A DNA stretch of 64,000 nucleotides from Tenodera sinensis (GCA_030765045.1 CM060964.1:275684888-275748887); one strand, 5' to 3'; shown: positions 35,162 to 45,915, counted from the first letter of the stretch. Numbers and translations are program-made. The notes: generated from the letters alone by a model not told the origin.

Positions 35162-38100
35162 TGTAGCAGTTACTCTTATTTATGTCAAAGAAATAACTCT
35201 ATGTAATATCTATATACCAAATAATGTTGATATGACTTTAAATACTCTTAGAGATCTTTTAAACCAACTGCCTAAGCCATTTATACTCTTAGGAGACTTT
35301 AATGGCCACAACAGAATCTGGGGAAGTAGATCAACCAATACTAGAGGAAATATTATAAACAATGTCATAGAGCTAATTAATTTTACATTGTTAAACACAG
35401 GTGACCCAACCTATTATAATCTAGCCCACAATTCATTCAGCTCTATTGATCTGACCATATGTACTTCAGATATTGCCCATCTATTTCAATGGAAAGCTTT
35501 AAACCAGCTGTATGGAAGTGATCATTTCCCAATTATTTTAGACACATTTTATTCTTCCAACATAGCCCCCATGCCTAAATTCATATATAGTAAAGCTGAC
35601 TGGAAAACATTTCAAGAATACCTAAACCAAAACATCGGGGACTTGATACCAGCATGGGATTTTCATAAGACAACAATTGACTCTATAGTAGACAAATTTT
35701 CAAATCTAATAAACAGAGCTGCAGATATTAACACTCCAAAAACAAATCCAAGTGCACATGGAAAAAGTGTCCCTTGGTGGAATGAATCCTGTAAAAATGC
35801 AATTAAGAATAAAAATGCTGCATTTAACCATTACAGAAGACATCCCACTCAAGAAAATAGAATCAATTTCCTAAAACTAAGAGCTGCAGCAAGAAAACAA
35901 ATCAAACAAAGCAAACGTGATTCTTGGTTACATTTCATCTCCAGCTTAAATTCTCATTCCACTGCAACTAAAGTGAGGAATGCAATTTGGAGAATCAGAG
36001 GAATAAACTGTCAAAAGGGAATTAAACTACTAAAAAGTATGAGGACAACACGGTGCTAACAAACCCCAAGGAGATAGCAAATTTTCTTGCCAATACATTT
36101 GCAGATTCTTCAAGCAATGCAAACTACTGAAACGATTTCATTAAAATAAAAATGCAGGAAACACTTTATGTAAATATCATATTCAATGAAGACTCTGACC
36201 AAGATATTAATAACATTTTAAGTATGGAAGAACTAACAAGGTCATTAACAAAGGTAGAAGTCATAGTGCAGGACCTGATAACATTACATATGAATTACTG
36301 AAACATCTTCCTTCGAGAACTTAAGATTATCTTCTACATATATTTAACCTTATATGGATTCACATAGTGTTTCCAGATCAATGGCAGAGAGCTATCATTA
36401 TTCCTATACCGAAACCTGGTAAAGATAATACAAATCCTCAAAGTTATCGACCCATATCCTTGACCAGCACATTATGTAAATTAATGAAAAGAATAGTAAA
36501 TGAGCGCTTAAGACGGAGGCTAGAACACACAGGATTCTTCTCCAAGATGCAAAGTGGTTTTCGTGCTTTCCATTCTACCTTGGATAATCTTATATTTTTG
36601 GAATCTGAAATATGGCAAACCTTTGTTAACTCTCAAAATTTAACCATGGTTAGCCTTGACATAAAAAAGCTTATGAAACCGTTTGGAAGGACAGTGTAAT
36701 ACACGTGCTTATGGACAACAACATTAAAGGAAATATGCTAGCTTTCATATACAACCTTTTACAGCAAAGAACTATACAAGTAAAGACAAATGGCATTATC
36801 TCTAAAACAGTAACAACAGAAAATGGAATTCCGCAAGGAGCTGTAATTAGCATAACTTTATTTCTTGTAGCAATCAATGGGATATTAGACAACATACCTG
36901 CCCCAGTAAGAGGATGTTTATTTGCAGATGATCTGACATTAATTTGTAGAGGAAGTGACCTATCAGTCAACAATAAATTAATGCAAGCTGCTCTAGACCA
37001 GACTGAAAATTGGCTTCACAAAACAGGATTTAAGCTCTCCAAGTCAAAATCTACTGGCATCAATTTCAGCAAAGGAAAACATTCAGAGAGACAACCTGAA
37101 TTATATGTAGCTGGGGAGAAGCTCAAAGCAGTGAAGACACTTACTTTATTGGGACTCACATTTGATACTAAACTAACATGGATCCCTCATCTCATAAACT
37201 TGAGAAATAACTGTTTGCAGGAGCTGAATGTTTTGAGAGCTCTGTCATCTAACAACTGGGATACAGACTATACAGTGCTAATGAAAACATACTAGACTTT
37301 AGTAAGAGCCAAACTTGATTATGGAACTATAGTTTATAATTCTGCATCTCCAAGTGCTCTCAAAATGTTGGATACCATTCAAAGTTCTGCTATGAGAATG
37401 GTGACCGGTGCATTCCATACCAGTCCAATTAACAAAATTACAGATTGAGACAAATGAACTTCCTTTAAACAACAGAAGAAAGCAGTTAACTTTGCGTTAT
37501 GCACTTAAGGTAGCAGCAAACAGAAATTTACCAACATTTACATGCCTTTTTTCCAACAGACATTTTGATAAATATCCTGAAAACAGAGCCAATCAGATCC
37601 CAGCACACTTAAAAGTAACAAAATACTGTAAAGAATTGAACTTCACCATTCCGTCAGTGAAAACAAGGGATATTAATAAATTACCTACTTGGACATTATC
37701 ATCATCTACAATTAAATTAGATCTATTAGAATACGTCAAGAAAGACACCAATCAAGCAATCTACAAGTGCAGATTCAATGAAACAATGAGTAAGTTCATA
37801 AATCACATAGCAATATACAGTGATGGATCCAAAACCAGTACAGGCAGTGGATGTGCAGTAGTTAACCAAGATAAAGTTCTAACATTTAAGCTTCCTAACT
37901 CGTGTTCTGTATTCACCTGTGAATTATATGCAATTAAACAAGCATTGCTAAATACTGAAAACGTGGAACACCAAAAGTTCATTATTCTTTCTGACTCCTT
38001 AAGTTCCATAAAAGCAATAAGTGATAAATGGACAACAGATATACTGATTCAGGACATTCAGATACTGCCTTATTCACTAAAAATGAAAGGAAAAGAAATT

Positions 38101-38910
38101 GTTCTCTAATGGATACCTTCTCATTGTGGTATAACTGGCAACGAAAAGGCAGATGTTGCAGCAAAGAAGAGCATACAAAGTTCAACCAACAAAAATTACA
38201 TTCCAACTCCGCACAGAGATTTAATCCCATTCGTAAATAAAAACAAATAAAGCATCTCTGGATCACACAATATAATGATAGCTGTAATGGAGTTACACTT
38301 GAACATATGCCCTCTGTGTATAAGCTACAAAGAAGAGATCAAATTCTACTGACAAGATTGAGAATAGGACACACCAAGTTGACCCACTCATTTCTACTTT
38401 CCAAAGAAGAACCGCCACCTGAATGTCATCACTGCCAACAGCCCCTAACCATCAAGCACATCTTTACAGAATGTCCAACATATGAACAGAAAAGAAGAGA
38501 ATTCAATATAACTGCTCATGTACCAACAGTATTCAATAGCCGAACAATGATTCACTCTTTACTTAAATTTCTACAGTCAACATCATTACATAGCAAACTG
38601 TAACTTAAACTATAAGACTCACTCTGTAACAGGTTAAAGTTAGCAACTACTGTAATATAAAATTGTAATATATTACATTGTACACCTTTTTCTGTAATGT
38701 ACACTGGGTATGCCATTATTATGAACTATATCCAATCTCCAGATTTTTCTTTAAAGTGAATATTATGTTGTAATGATTGTATACACATTCTGCATTGTAC
38801 AGTACTTATATTGTGTTGTAATTTATGTATTATTATGTATTGTATCCAATTTCTTGATCCTTGTTTAATGTGAATCTTTGATGCCCTGATGTATATTATG
38901 TTATCCTGTG

Positions 38911-38943
38911 TGTCGCAGAAAAACCACTAGCAGTTAAGCGACA
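38911..38943 (+). promoter_or_regulatory. LINE 3' UTR stem-loop
   Basis: TGTCGC (38911-38916) pairs with GCGACA (38938-38943) just before the AATAAATAAATA tail. It occupies the same place as the stem-loops at 15524, 56280 and 58116, with different paired bases. Confidence 0.6.
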
Positions 38944-39356
38944 ATAAATAAATAAATATTAAAAAAAAATTTAAAAAAAATTAAAAAAAAAAAAAACTTG
39001 TCAAGTCGAACATGTTAACATTTTGCATGTTGGCGAATTTCGATTGGCTTGATATGTTAACCGGAAGCGTTGCTTTGACACTCTGTAACATGTTTGGTGT
39101 TTTCCACTTTCTATAGGATGTTAATTCGCTCTTCGTATGTGACTGGGTGAGCTTAAGATGTTTACGAACTATTACCATTGTAAAGGCGCACTTCCGATTC
39201 CTGCAGGTATTCATCACATGCTCAGTAGTTCCGTTCTTTCTTATTGTTCTGTGCTCGTATCCTTGATTGTTTGCTCCTCGTGAAGTCATGGAATGGACAA
39301 AAGAATACACTTTCATTACTCAATTATATTATGTTGAGGCCCTCATTGTTACAGTG

Positions 39357-39482
39357 TTAAGAATTAACACGGTCTGTAAAGAATTAACACTGTCTGTTAA
39401 GAATTAACACTGTCTGTAAAGAATTAACACTGTCTGTAAAGAATTAACACTGTCTGTTAAGAATTAACACTGTCTGTTGAGA
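39357..39482 (+). repeat. 20 bp minisatellite, about 6 copies
   Basis: GAATTAACACTGTCTGTTAA or TGTAAA repeats head-to-tail with a 20 bp period. Variants alternate between TGTTAA and TGTAAA, and one unit has ACGGTC. The first half-unit at 39357 lacks the full motif. There are no spacers, so it is not CRISPR-like. Confidence 0.95.
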
Positions 39483-39488
39483 CTACCG

Positions 39489-39640
39489 AGGGGGATGGCT
39501 CAGGCAGTAACGTCTGTAGCCCACATTTAGGAGGTCGCAGGTTCGATCACCGCGGCTGACCTTCCTGACCCATGTTTTATTTTTTTTTTTTAAGGTTTTC
39601 CCAGGTCGCCAGGCGAATGCTAGGAACGACTGCAATATCC
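39489..39640 (+). repeat. tRNA-derived SINE, plus strand
   Basis: The A box is in GGGATGGCTCAGGCAGTAAC and the B box is CAGGTTCGATCACCG about 45 bp later, as in a tRNA head with an internal RNA polymerase III promoter. A T-rich run (39575-39592) and the module GGCGAATGCTAGGAACGACT follow. That module recurs at 7547 and 61348. Confidence 0.65.
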
Positions 39641-41847
39641 TCCGGGCTTCCTGTTCCTCTATTTCGTTACATTAATCGTTTCATTTCATCGCGTCGGCGA
39701 GCGTCGCAGCAGCAGCACGGCAGGAAGAACAAATGCACTCTGGACATTGCGTCCCCCGGTTTGGAAGCCGAACCTATTGGTTTCCGGGCCCCGTAGAATG
39801 GTACAAGCCTGAGGTGGGAGGGGAGCCGGTTTCGGAACCACGAGTCGAGTACGAACCCTAAGGGTGGGAGAGGAACCACGCTGAGCTAGCCTCTGCCGGG
39901 GTGCTTCTAACTGGGAAAATGTAGGGACCCTGCCCTGTGCTCTGTCGTAGCAACGTTCCGGCTGCCCTTAGGATCCATTCGCCTCATCCATCCTCCCAGA
40001 GAGTGCCCCCGCAGGGGCATAGACACAAAAGGTCGCCTTTCGGTCGAGGACCTAAATCCCCCTGAGCAAGTTTTCTCTCAATCAAGTCTACAAGGACAAG
40101 ATGAAAATAAGGGATAATTATACTGATGTGTGCGCATTTATTGTTGTTCCAGAGGCATAATCGAAAAGAAGTGTTTCATTCCGCTGACAATACAATAGAA
40201 TAGGCTTTGTCACACTACGGCCCGGGGCCGAGGGCGGTCCTTCAGCAGCTTTTCTTTGGTTCGGTTATAAACTTGAAATAATATAAATAAAAACAAAGGT
40301 TGCGCCTGTATTAGATTACCTTATTCATGAATAAAATTTCTAGTGATTAAATAAAATTAAGCACTTATTTATAATTGATGTACAGAGGTATTATTTAGAC
40401 GTTACGAATGACCTTGTTAGGACCTACGCGAGTGAAATGCAAATTGATGGTGTGGGTAACGCCTCGGTTTCATGAACAACAGACTGCTGATATTGCAAGC
40501 GGGCACTATACTTAAACACCCTAAACATCCACTCCCACGATGTTGACTGCACGAAGTCGGAGAGATACTAATCTGACACCCCTAAGGCCTTATAAATACC
40601 AATGTGAACTCGACCATAAACCAATGCGCAACTTTTCGCCATTCGCCTCGTCTAAAATACCTCTTTACAGTGTAATGAGCTACTGAAGGACAAATACCAT
40701 GAAGTTAATTTGGTTTATTTTTACAACTGCCTGCCAGGTGATGCATTTCCCCGCCAGAAAGGCTTTGCACGAGGACTAATACGAGCGTGGCTTGTAATAC
40801 CCCTCCACAACCCTAGAACACACTCCCAGAAGCTGTATTTTAGTCACATTATCTACTCTCACCCATACCCTCTTCCCATAAAGTTGAAGTCACTTTCATC
40901 GTTCTCAAGAAATTGTTGAAACGAAACCTGCCGTCATATTTAAGCCCATTTAAAATATTTTTACTCCCGTGCCGATTAACCACCCAGGACTTCATTTATA
41001 TTTTTTCTTCTTGTCTTTTTCATATCATATCAAATACAGATACAAAAAGCAATAGTCAAATCTTGATCATTGGATTCTATTTTCTTGTAATTCAGAGCCT
41101 CTGTTGCCTCAATAAGTCAACCGATGTCGATGGAATGTTAAAAGCTCAAAGTTACAACATGTTGAAGAAACGTTTGTTAATTGTAGAATGGTAACGACTG
41201 ACAATTATGTTGAGTAGCGTGGATTTACCTTACAACCTATCTGTGAAAGACAGAGGAATAATTGCATTCAAATTAGAAATATCTACAGCATAGATGGGGA
41301 GAACTGACTCAATGTGTCACTTCCGCTACATCGTATTTTTAACCAGGTCACGCCCCCCGCTGCTATCTATCTGCCTCAGAGAACCGGTCAGTCTCTCAAG
41401 TGGTATCAGTGGTGGAAGTATGCCGCATAACAAGTAAAAAGATAGTTCAAAGCCGAATGAATACACACGTATTTGTGTGTTTCTGGTAAAAATAAAGCTT
41501 TGTGTTTGTTAGGTCAAAAGAAAATGTACGTAACGTAATCAGAATCACGTAATCACAAACCCAATGCATCATGTTTCTATTCGGTTCCGCCACTGCACGG
41601 CTTGAAACTTACTTTATAAAGAAGTGCGTATCCATAAACAAACAGAACCGGTAGACAGGTGGCTTGCATTTGGTGATGGGGTAAGTGAACAGGGTAATTA
41701 CTCGATTGAATTCCTGTTGCCCCTCTTCCCATACCATATCTACAGATTTGAGGTGTCCTAAATCCCAGAGAGAGATTTTTAGAAAAACGTTTTGTCTATG
41801 CACGTATGTGAATAGTTTCTTCTTCTTCCTCTGATTATCTTCCCCGT
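39641..41847. other. Intergenic; GC-rich 39640-40080, then AT-rich
   Basis: The GC-rich part (39640-40080) may be the rest of a long SINE or another repeat; it holds CAGCAGCAG and GGGAGGGGAGCC but no domain. 40200-40260 contains CGGCCCGGGGCCGAGGGCG. A TATAAATA at 40589-40596 has no clear downstream exon. ORFs at 40710-40919 and 40913-41194 are unrecognised. Confidence 0.4.
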
Positions 41848-42196
41848 ATGTAGGACTTACATCCCCTAGAATTTATAAGCCTGTGCCTAGGGTCAGATGC
41901 CTGTTGGGAATCAGACGAATCTATGGACTGGACAGAGTGAAGACCTGGAAGCGGGTAGTCAGCCCAGCACCGGATATGAGAGTGAGGAAGAGGACGATAT
42001 GAAATGCACGCGAAATGGATGATTGGAAAGGTGATGATGGAGCAGTTGTTCGAATAAGTGGCGGGAGAAACCGGAGGACCTAGAGAAAACCCGTCCAGAC
42101 GCCGCTTCGTCCACTCCGAATACCACATGCGGGTACCTGGTACCGAACCCGGGTCACCTTGGTGATAGACGAACTATCTAACCGCTCGGCCTCGTG
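41848..42196 (-). repeat. tRNA-derived SINE family A, minus strand
   Basis: Read on the minus strand it starts GAGGCCGAGCGGTTAGATAG (A box), then GGGTTCGGTACCAGG (B box, one mismatch), a core with CCGGTTTCTCCCGCCA, then a TCATCACCTTTCCAATCATC tail. The same order occurs at 60602-60165 and 61196-61008. RNA polymerase III would transcribe it; mobilisation would depend on a partner LINE. Confidence 0.75.
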
Positions 42197-42204
42197 AATA
42201 GCTA

Positions 42205-42480
42205 AATTTTGTGCATGTATCAAACTTGGTATTTAATTTAGCATGCTTCTTAGGTGCAACCCAAAGATTTGTCAGGAAAAAATCCCTAATGTAAAACACG
42301 ATTTATGTGGAAAATGTTCAGCTAATTATTATTTTCTCAAAAATGGCATTTTGATTAAAATGCAATGTCAGACAAATAAAATGTATATACTGAATCTTCT
42401 GTATAGGGCCTTCGGAATCCCTTCATTTTAAATGAATGTTGTTCATATTTTATTACTGGTAAACCATGACAGCAATAAAG
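42205..42480 (+). repeat. R-family copy, split by SINE and LTR element
   Basis: Blocks AAAATGTTCAGC, CTCAAAAATGGCATTTTGAT, TTCTGTATAGGGCCTTCGGA and TTATTACTGGTAAACCATGA match 8200-8370. The copy appears to continue after the SINE at 42690-42802 (AATAGATTTCGCTAAAACAC, CTTGAATTTTCAAAGGC) and again after the LTR element near 45562-45640 (CTTTTGACTATCGCTTCAAG). Confidence 0.6.
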
Positions 42481-42481
42481 C

Positions 42482-42668
42482 AGGTCTGGGTGGCTCAGTA
42501 GGTTAGGCACGTATAGCCTACTGATCCCAAGGACGTGACTTCAAACCCGGACCAGACCGGTAGTTTTTAAGTGTGGCTAGAAGGGACAGACCCGTGCCAG
42601 TACATTTACTAGCATGTAGGAAGAACTGCTGCCGGACGAAATTCCGGCACTGATATGATCCAGACAAT
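42482..42668 (+). repeat. tRNA-like SINE with perfect acceptor stem
   Basis: GGTCTGG (42485-42491) and CCAGACC about 70 bp later form a perfect 7 bp acceptor-like stem, with TGGCTCAGTAGG as D arm/A box and GACTTCAAACCC as a degenerate T arm/B box. About 110 bp of unrelated tail follows. The extra tail and the insertion into an R copy argue for a SINE, not a tRNA gene. Confidence 0.6.
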
Positions 42669-42802
42669 TGACAGCGTTGTTAATAAACAAAATATTTATT
42701 TACTACACAAAAATAGATTTCGCTAAAACACAGTTTACTCAAAATAAATATACTTTGCGAATAAATCGTAATTATTGGCTTGAATTTTCAAAGGCTTCAT
42801 AT

Positions 42803-43387
42803 TGTCACCGCGCCCGCCGCATCTAATTGCCGACAGCAGCAGTGTCACCCATCGCATTATTGTCGGCACTACCGCAAAGGAGCCGAAGGAAAGAGACAGA
42901 GAATGGCCGCATTGTTGGGGCGCTTGCCGAAAGAGAGAAAAGGATAGAGGCTACTGGAATCTTCTACTTTGTACTCCAGCGCAATAAGTGAACGTTCCTG
43001 AAGCTTCCAGAATAGTGCCTGGGAGATATAAATAGCGGTAAAGTGTGAGAAGAGGCGGTCAGACGTATGTGAGCGTTGAGTAGTCGTGCCGACGGAGACA
43101 GTCAGACGTATGTGAGCGTTGAGTAGTCGTGCCGACGGAGACAGTCAGACGTATGTGAAGGTTGAGTAGTCGTGCCGACGGAGACGGACAGACGATGTGA
43201 AGCGTTGTGCCGACGGAGAAGAGTTAGTTCTTTGTGTTACGAGTTCGGAGCCGTGCTGTTGGAGAATCGGAAAAGACTTTCTTGTTGTTGCAACGAGTGT
43301 ACAAGTTACTGTTTACGGAAATAAAAGTGTTTCTTTATCTCGACTACATCTGTCTACTTTACTTCACACCCACACCAAAAAGTTACA
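42803..43387 (+). repeat. 5' LTR
   Basis: 585 bp. TATAAATA at 43027-43034 is the likely promoter and AATAAA at 43320-43325 the polyadenylation signal. Just after the TATA box a 43 bp unit, CAGACGTATGTGAGCGTTGA..., is present three times (starts 43060, 43103, 43146). The 3' LTR has two. Confidence 0.92.
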
Positions 43388-43388
43388 C

Positions 43389-43403
43389 TGGTGTCAGAAG
43401 TGG
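43389..43403 (+). promoter_or_regulatory. Primer-binding site
   Basis: TGGTGTCAGAAGTGG starts with the TGG that pairs with the tRNA 3' CCA and lies one base after the 5' LTR, the expected position. The primer tRNA was not identified. Confidence 0.8.
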
Positions 43404-43462
43404 CATTCGTCGAATTACTTTTAGTTTCATTACATCGTCAGAAGTGCAACGTTAGAACCAAG

Positions 43463-45205
43463 ATGGAGGGAGATTCGGAAACCAGGATGATGGCAATGAT
43501 GAAAGAATTATTCGCCGAAATGAAGACGGTAATGGCTGAAATGAAGACGGCAAACGACAGCCTCGCTGCCAAAATGAAGACGGCAAACGACAACCTCGCT
43601 GCCGAGCTGAAAGAGATGAAGACGGCAAACGACAACCTCGCTGCCAAAATGGAAACGTCAAACGACAACCTCGCTGCCAAAATGGAAACGTCAAACAACA
43701 ACCTCGCTGCCGAGCTGAAAGAGATGAAGACGGAGCTATCGGCGAAAATTGATGGCGAACTGACTGGCGTGACGGAAGACGTGGAAGAACTCGGCGAAAA
43801 GGTGGTAGACCTCTGCCAGCACGTGGACGTCGTGGAGGACGACGGGGAACGTCTTGGCGCCCTGGTAGTAAGAGTTGACGAGAGCGTCAAAGTACTGGAT
43901 GCCAGGGGCAGACGGAATAGCGCGGAGCCCGGGAGGGAGCACCTAGTGGCCGAGGCGACAGTTGCGCCCGTTTCAGATGATGTGAGGGAAGACGTGAAAC
44001 AACTCGGCGAACTGATTGGCGTGACGGAAGACGTGGAACAACTCGGCGAACTGATTGGCGTGACGGAAGACGTGGAGCAACTCGGCGAACTGATTGGCAT
44101 GACGGAAGACGTGGAACAACTCGGCGAACTGATTGGCGTGACGGAAGGCGTGGAAGAACTCGGCGAAAAGGTGGAAGACCTCTGCCAGTATGTGGACGTC
44201 GTGGAGGACGACGGGGAACGTCTTGGCGCCCTGGTAGTAAGAGTTGACGAGAGCGTCAAAGTACTGGATGCCAGGGGCAGACGGAATAGCGCGGACCCTG
44301 GGAGGGAGCACCTAGTGGCCGAGGCGACAGTTGCGCCCGTTTCAGATAACGAAAGTGTACGTCTCGGGGAAGACAAAGGGGCAGTTCAGGGACGTCGTCG
44401 AGGATCCCCTGGAGGAGTGTGTCGGGTACGTAACCAACCAGGATATGACGTGGAGGACGATCAGCAGGGAAGCGCACAAGCAAACGAGCAACACGCGAGA
44501 ACCGACTTGGCGTGTGACATGGGGGGACCGTCAGAGCCATCCAATCACCTGACACATAGTGCCGTGAACGGAAGAATGGTGGGCATCATCGTGGACGGCA
44601 GGATACAGGAGAGGCCGTGCCGAGCACGAGTGAACACGAGTGCAGCGGTGGACGCGACTCGCGCGGATGTGGTGGGGTTTGTTGCCGGACCCATCGGAAG
44701 CAAGGTGGCTGCGAAGGTGCGCCAGAGAGGTCGGCGGACACGGTACCCAATGAGCCGTTTCCAAGTGCGCAGGATGGCCCGTCAACACACCAGGAAGAAG
44801 GGCAACTGGACGAGGGACCGTCAAGACCGGCGGTACTGTTGCAGAATTTCGAAGCAGGATGGCATACGTCGTCCTACCCAGACCAAGGGACACTATCCAA
44901 CAGCGATACCTAGGATCGTGCCTCCTGGAGAAGAGGTTCGATGGGATAGTCCGCCGGGGGGCAAGGGAGATGCCGCAGTGATAGTGCTGGTCGGGACGAT
45001 CAGCTCTGAGGAGCGAGCAGTGTCACCGCGCCCGCCGCATCTAATTGCCGACAGCAGCAGTGTCACCCATCGCATTATTGTCGGCACTACCGCAAAGGAG
45101 CCGAAGGAAAGAGACAGAGAATGGCCGCATTGTTGGGGCGCTTGCCGAAAGAGAGAAAAGGATAGAGGCTACTGGAATCTTCTACTTTGTACTCCAGCGC
45201 AATAA
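43463..45205 (+). CDS. Gag-like coiled-coil protein with protease remnant
   Basis: 580 codons from ATG 43463 (MEGDSETRMMAMMKELF). Residues ~15-95 are a repeated coiled coil built from KTANDNLAAKM-type blocks. Residues ~90-175 and ~235-300 are a duplicated segment (EELGEKV, VDVVEDDGERLGALVVRVDE), separated by about four 39 bp copies of QLGELIGVTEDVE. A basic region follows with GIIVDGRIQERPCRARVNTSAAV, which resembles a retropepsin start where DTG has become NTS. No CCHC knuckle is visible. The frame stays open into the 3' LTR (stop 45203-45205). Likely a packaging-competent structural protein or a passenger ORF; function is inferred. Confidence 0.6.
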   Translation: MEGDSETRMMAMMKELFAEMKTVMAEMKTANDSLAAKMKTANDNLAAELKEMKTANDNLAAKMETSNDNLAAKMETSNNNLAAELKEMKTELSAKIDGELTGVTEDVEELGEKVVDLCQHVDVVEDDGERLGALVVRVDESVKVLDARGRRNSAEPGREHLVAEATVAPVSDDVREDVKQLGELIGVTEDVEQLGELIGVTEDVEQLGELIGMTEDVEQLGELIGVTEGVEELGEKVEDLCQYVDVVEDDGERLGALVVRVDESVKVLDARGRRNSADPGREHLVAEATVAPVSDNESVRLGEDKGAVQGRRRGSPGGVCRVRNQPGYDVEDDQQGSAQANEQHARTDLACDMGGPSEPSNHLTHSAVNGRMVGIIVDGRIQERPCRARVNTSAAVDATRADVVGFVAGPIGSKVAAKVRQRGRRTRYPMSRFQVRRMARQHTRKKGNWTRDRQDRRYCCRISKQDGIRRPTQTKGHYPTAIPRIVPPGEEVRWDSPPGGKGDAAVIVLVGTISSEERAVSPRPPHLIADSSSVTHRIIVGTTAKEPKERDREWPHCWGACRKREKDRGYWNLLLCTPAQ

Positions 45206-45561
45206 GTGAACGTTCCTGAAGCTTCCAGAATAGTGCCTGGGAGATATAAATAGCGGTAAAGTGTGAGAAGAGGCGGTCAGACGTATGTGAGCGTTGAGTA
45301 GTCGTGCCGACGGAGACAGTCAGACGTATGTGAAGGTTGAGTAGTCGTGCCGACGGAGACGGACAGACGATGTGAAACGTTGTGCCGACGGAGAAGAGTT
45401 AGTTCTTTGTGTTACGAGTTCGGAGCCGTGCTGTTGGAGAATCGGAAAAGACTTTCTTGTTGTTGCAACGAGTGTACAAGTTACTGTTTACGGAAATAAA
45501 AGTGTTTCTTTATCTCGACTACATCTGTCTTCTTTACTTTACACCCACACCAAAAGTTACA
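45021..45561 (+). repeat. 3' LTR
   Basis: 541 bp, matching the 5' LTR from TGTCACC to GTTACA. It differs by one fewer 43 bp unit, one fewer A before GTTACA, and substitutions at GAAACGTTG, GTCTTCTTTAC and CTTTACACC. A purine-rich GAGGAGCGAGCAG just upstream (45008-45020) can serve as the plus-strand primer. Confidence 0.92.
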
Positions 45562-45915
45562 ATATGTTTAACCCCCTCTTTAAACTTTTGACTATCGCTT
45601 CAAGGTTCTGGTGCCTACAAAGCAATGAGTAATTGGGACATTTTAGCAAACTTTGTTGTTAACATGAAGTAATTAGAAAAATAGGCTTTAGTAGGAGTAA
45701 TTTCTAGAAGAGAGATGAGAAAAGTGATGGTAAATAGACGCATGTTAATATAACACGTCGGATTTTAATGAGTATATCATATACTTTATTTACTAACGTA
45801 AGAATGTTTTGATTCTGTGCAAGATACCAACACCATTTTTGTCAATTATTTTTATAAAACGTTTAGAAAACAGATTTTAGAAAATAGTATTTGAGAACGC
45901 TATTGAAATCAAACG

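Larger units (their letters stand above)
32023..38603 (+). pseudogene. LINE ORF2: APE, RT, RNase H, interrupted
   Basis: It starts MALTLLQWNINSLK. An in-frame TAA at 32122-32124 breaks the family motif CLQET, and the hAT element enters at 32294. The endonuclease resumes after 35169 with LLGDFNGHNRIWGS and YGSDHFP. A frameshift lies near 36050, with stops near 36127 and 36322. RT motifs follow: SYRPISLTS (about 36446), a broken motif A (SLDIKK then a frameshift near 36665), GIPQGAVIS and FADDL (36921). RNase H shows YSDGSK (37815), CELYAIK, LSDSLS, then TAA at 38107 and WIPSHCG. The C-terminal finger is C-X2-C-X7-H-X4-C. Confidence 0.87.
30973..38992 (+). mobile_element. I-superfamily LINE, 5'-truncated, interrupted by hAT
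   Basis: Order: ORF1 remainder (30974-31994), ORF2 (32023-38603, split by a hAT insertion), 3' UTR, a terminal stem-loop and an A-rich tail with AATAAATA repeats. ORF2 carries APE, RT, RNase H and a C-terminal CCHC finger, as in the 15-21 kb LINE, but the DNA is AT-richer and clearly a different family. AAAACTTGT at 30964-30972 and 38993-39001 is a plausible TSD. ORF1 begins just before its zinc knuckle, so the 5' part is missing. Confidence 0.85.
42803..45561 (+). mobile_element. Young non-autonomous LTR retrotransposon (Ty3/gypsy-like)
   Basis: LTRs at 42803-43387 and 45021-45561 both begin TGTCACC and end GTTACA. A 4 bp duplication, ATAT, flanks them (42799-42802 and 45562-45565). A primer-binding site follows one base after the 5' LTR. 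The internal 1.6 kb holds one gag-like ORF with a protease-like remnant, and no RT, RNase H or integrase. The element must be moved by proteins from elsewhere. I found only three base substitutions between the LTRs, plus one 43 bp repeat-copy difference and one A, so the insertion is recent. Confidence 0.92.

Noticed and set aside
38981..39316. 111-codon minus-strand frame
   Set aside because: Its end is the reverse of the LINE poly-A tail, and there is no recognisable domain or start context.
39357..39482. CRISPR-like array
   Set aside because: Repeats are directly adjacent without spacers, and the context is eukaryotic.
43438..44376. 312-codon minus-strand frame opposite the gag-like ORF
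   Set aside because: Ser/Thr/Pro-rich shadow of the plus-strand coiled-coil repeats; the plus strand has the PBS-LTR context.
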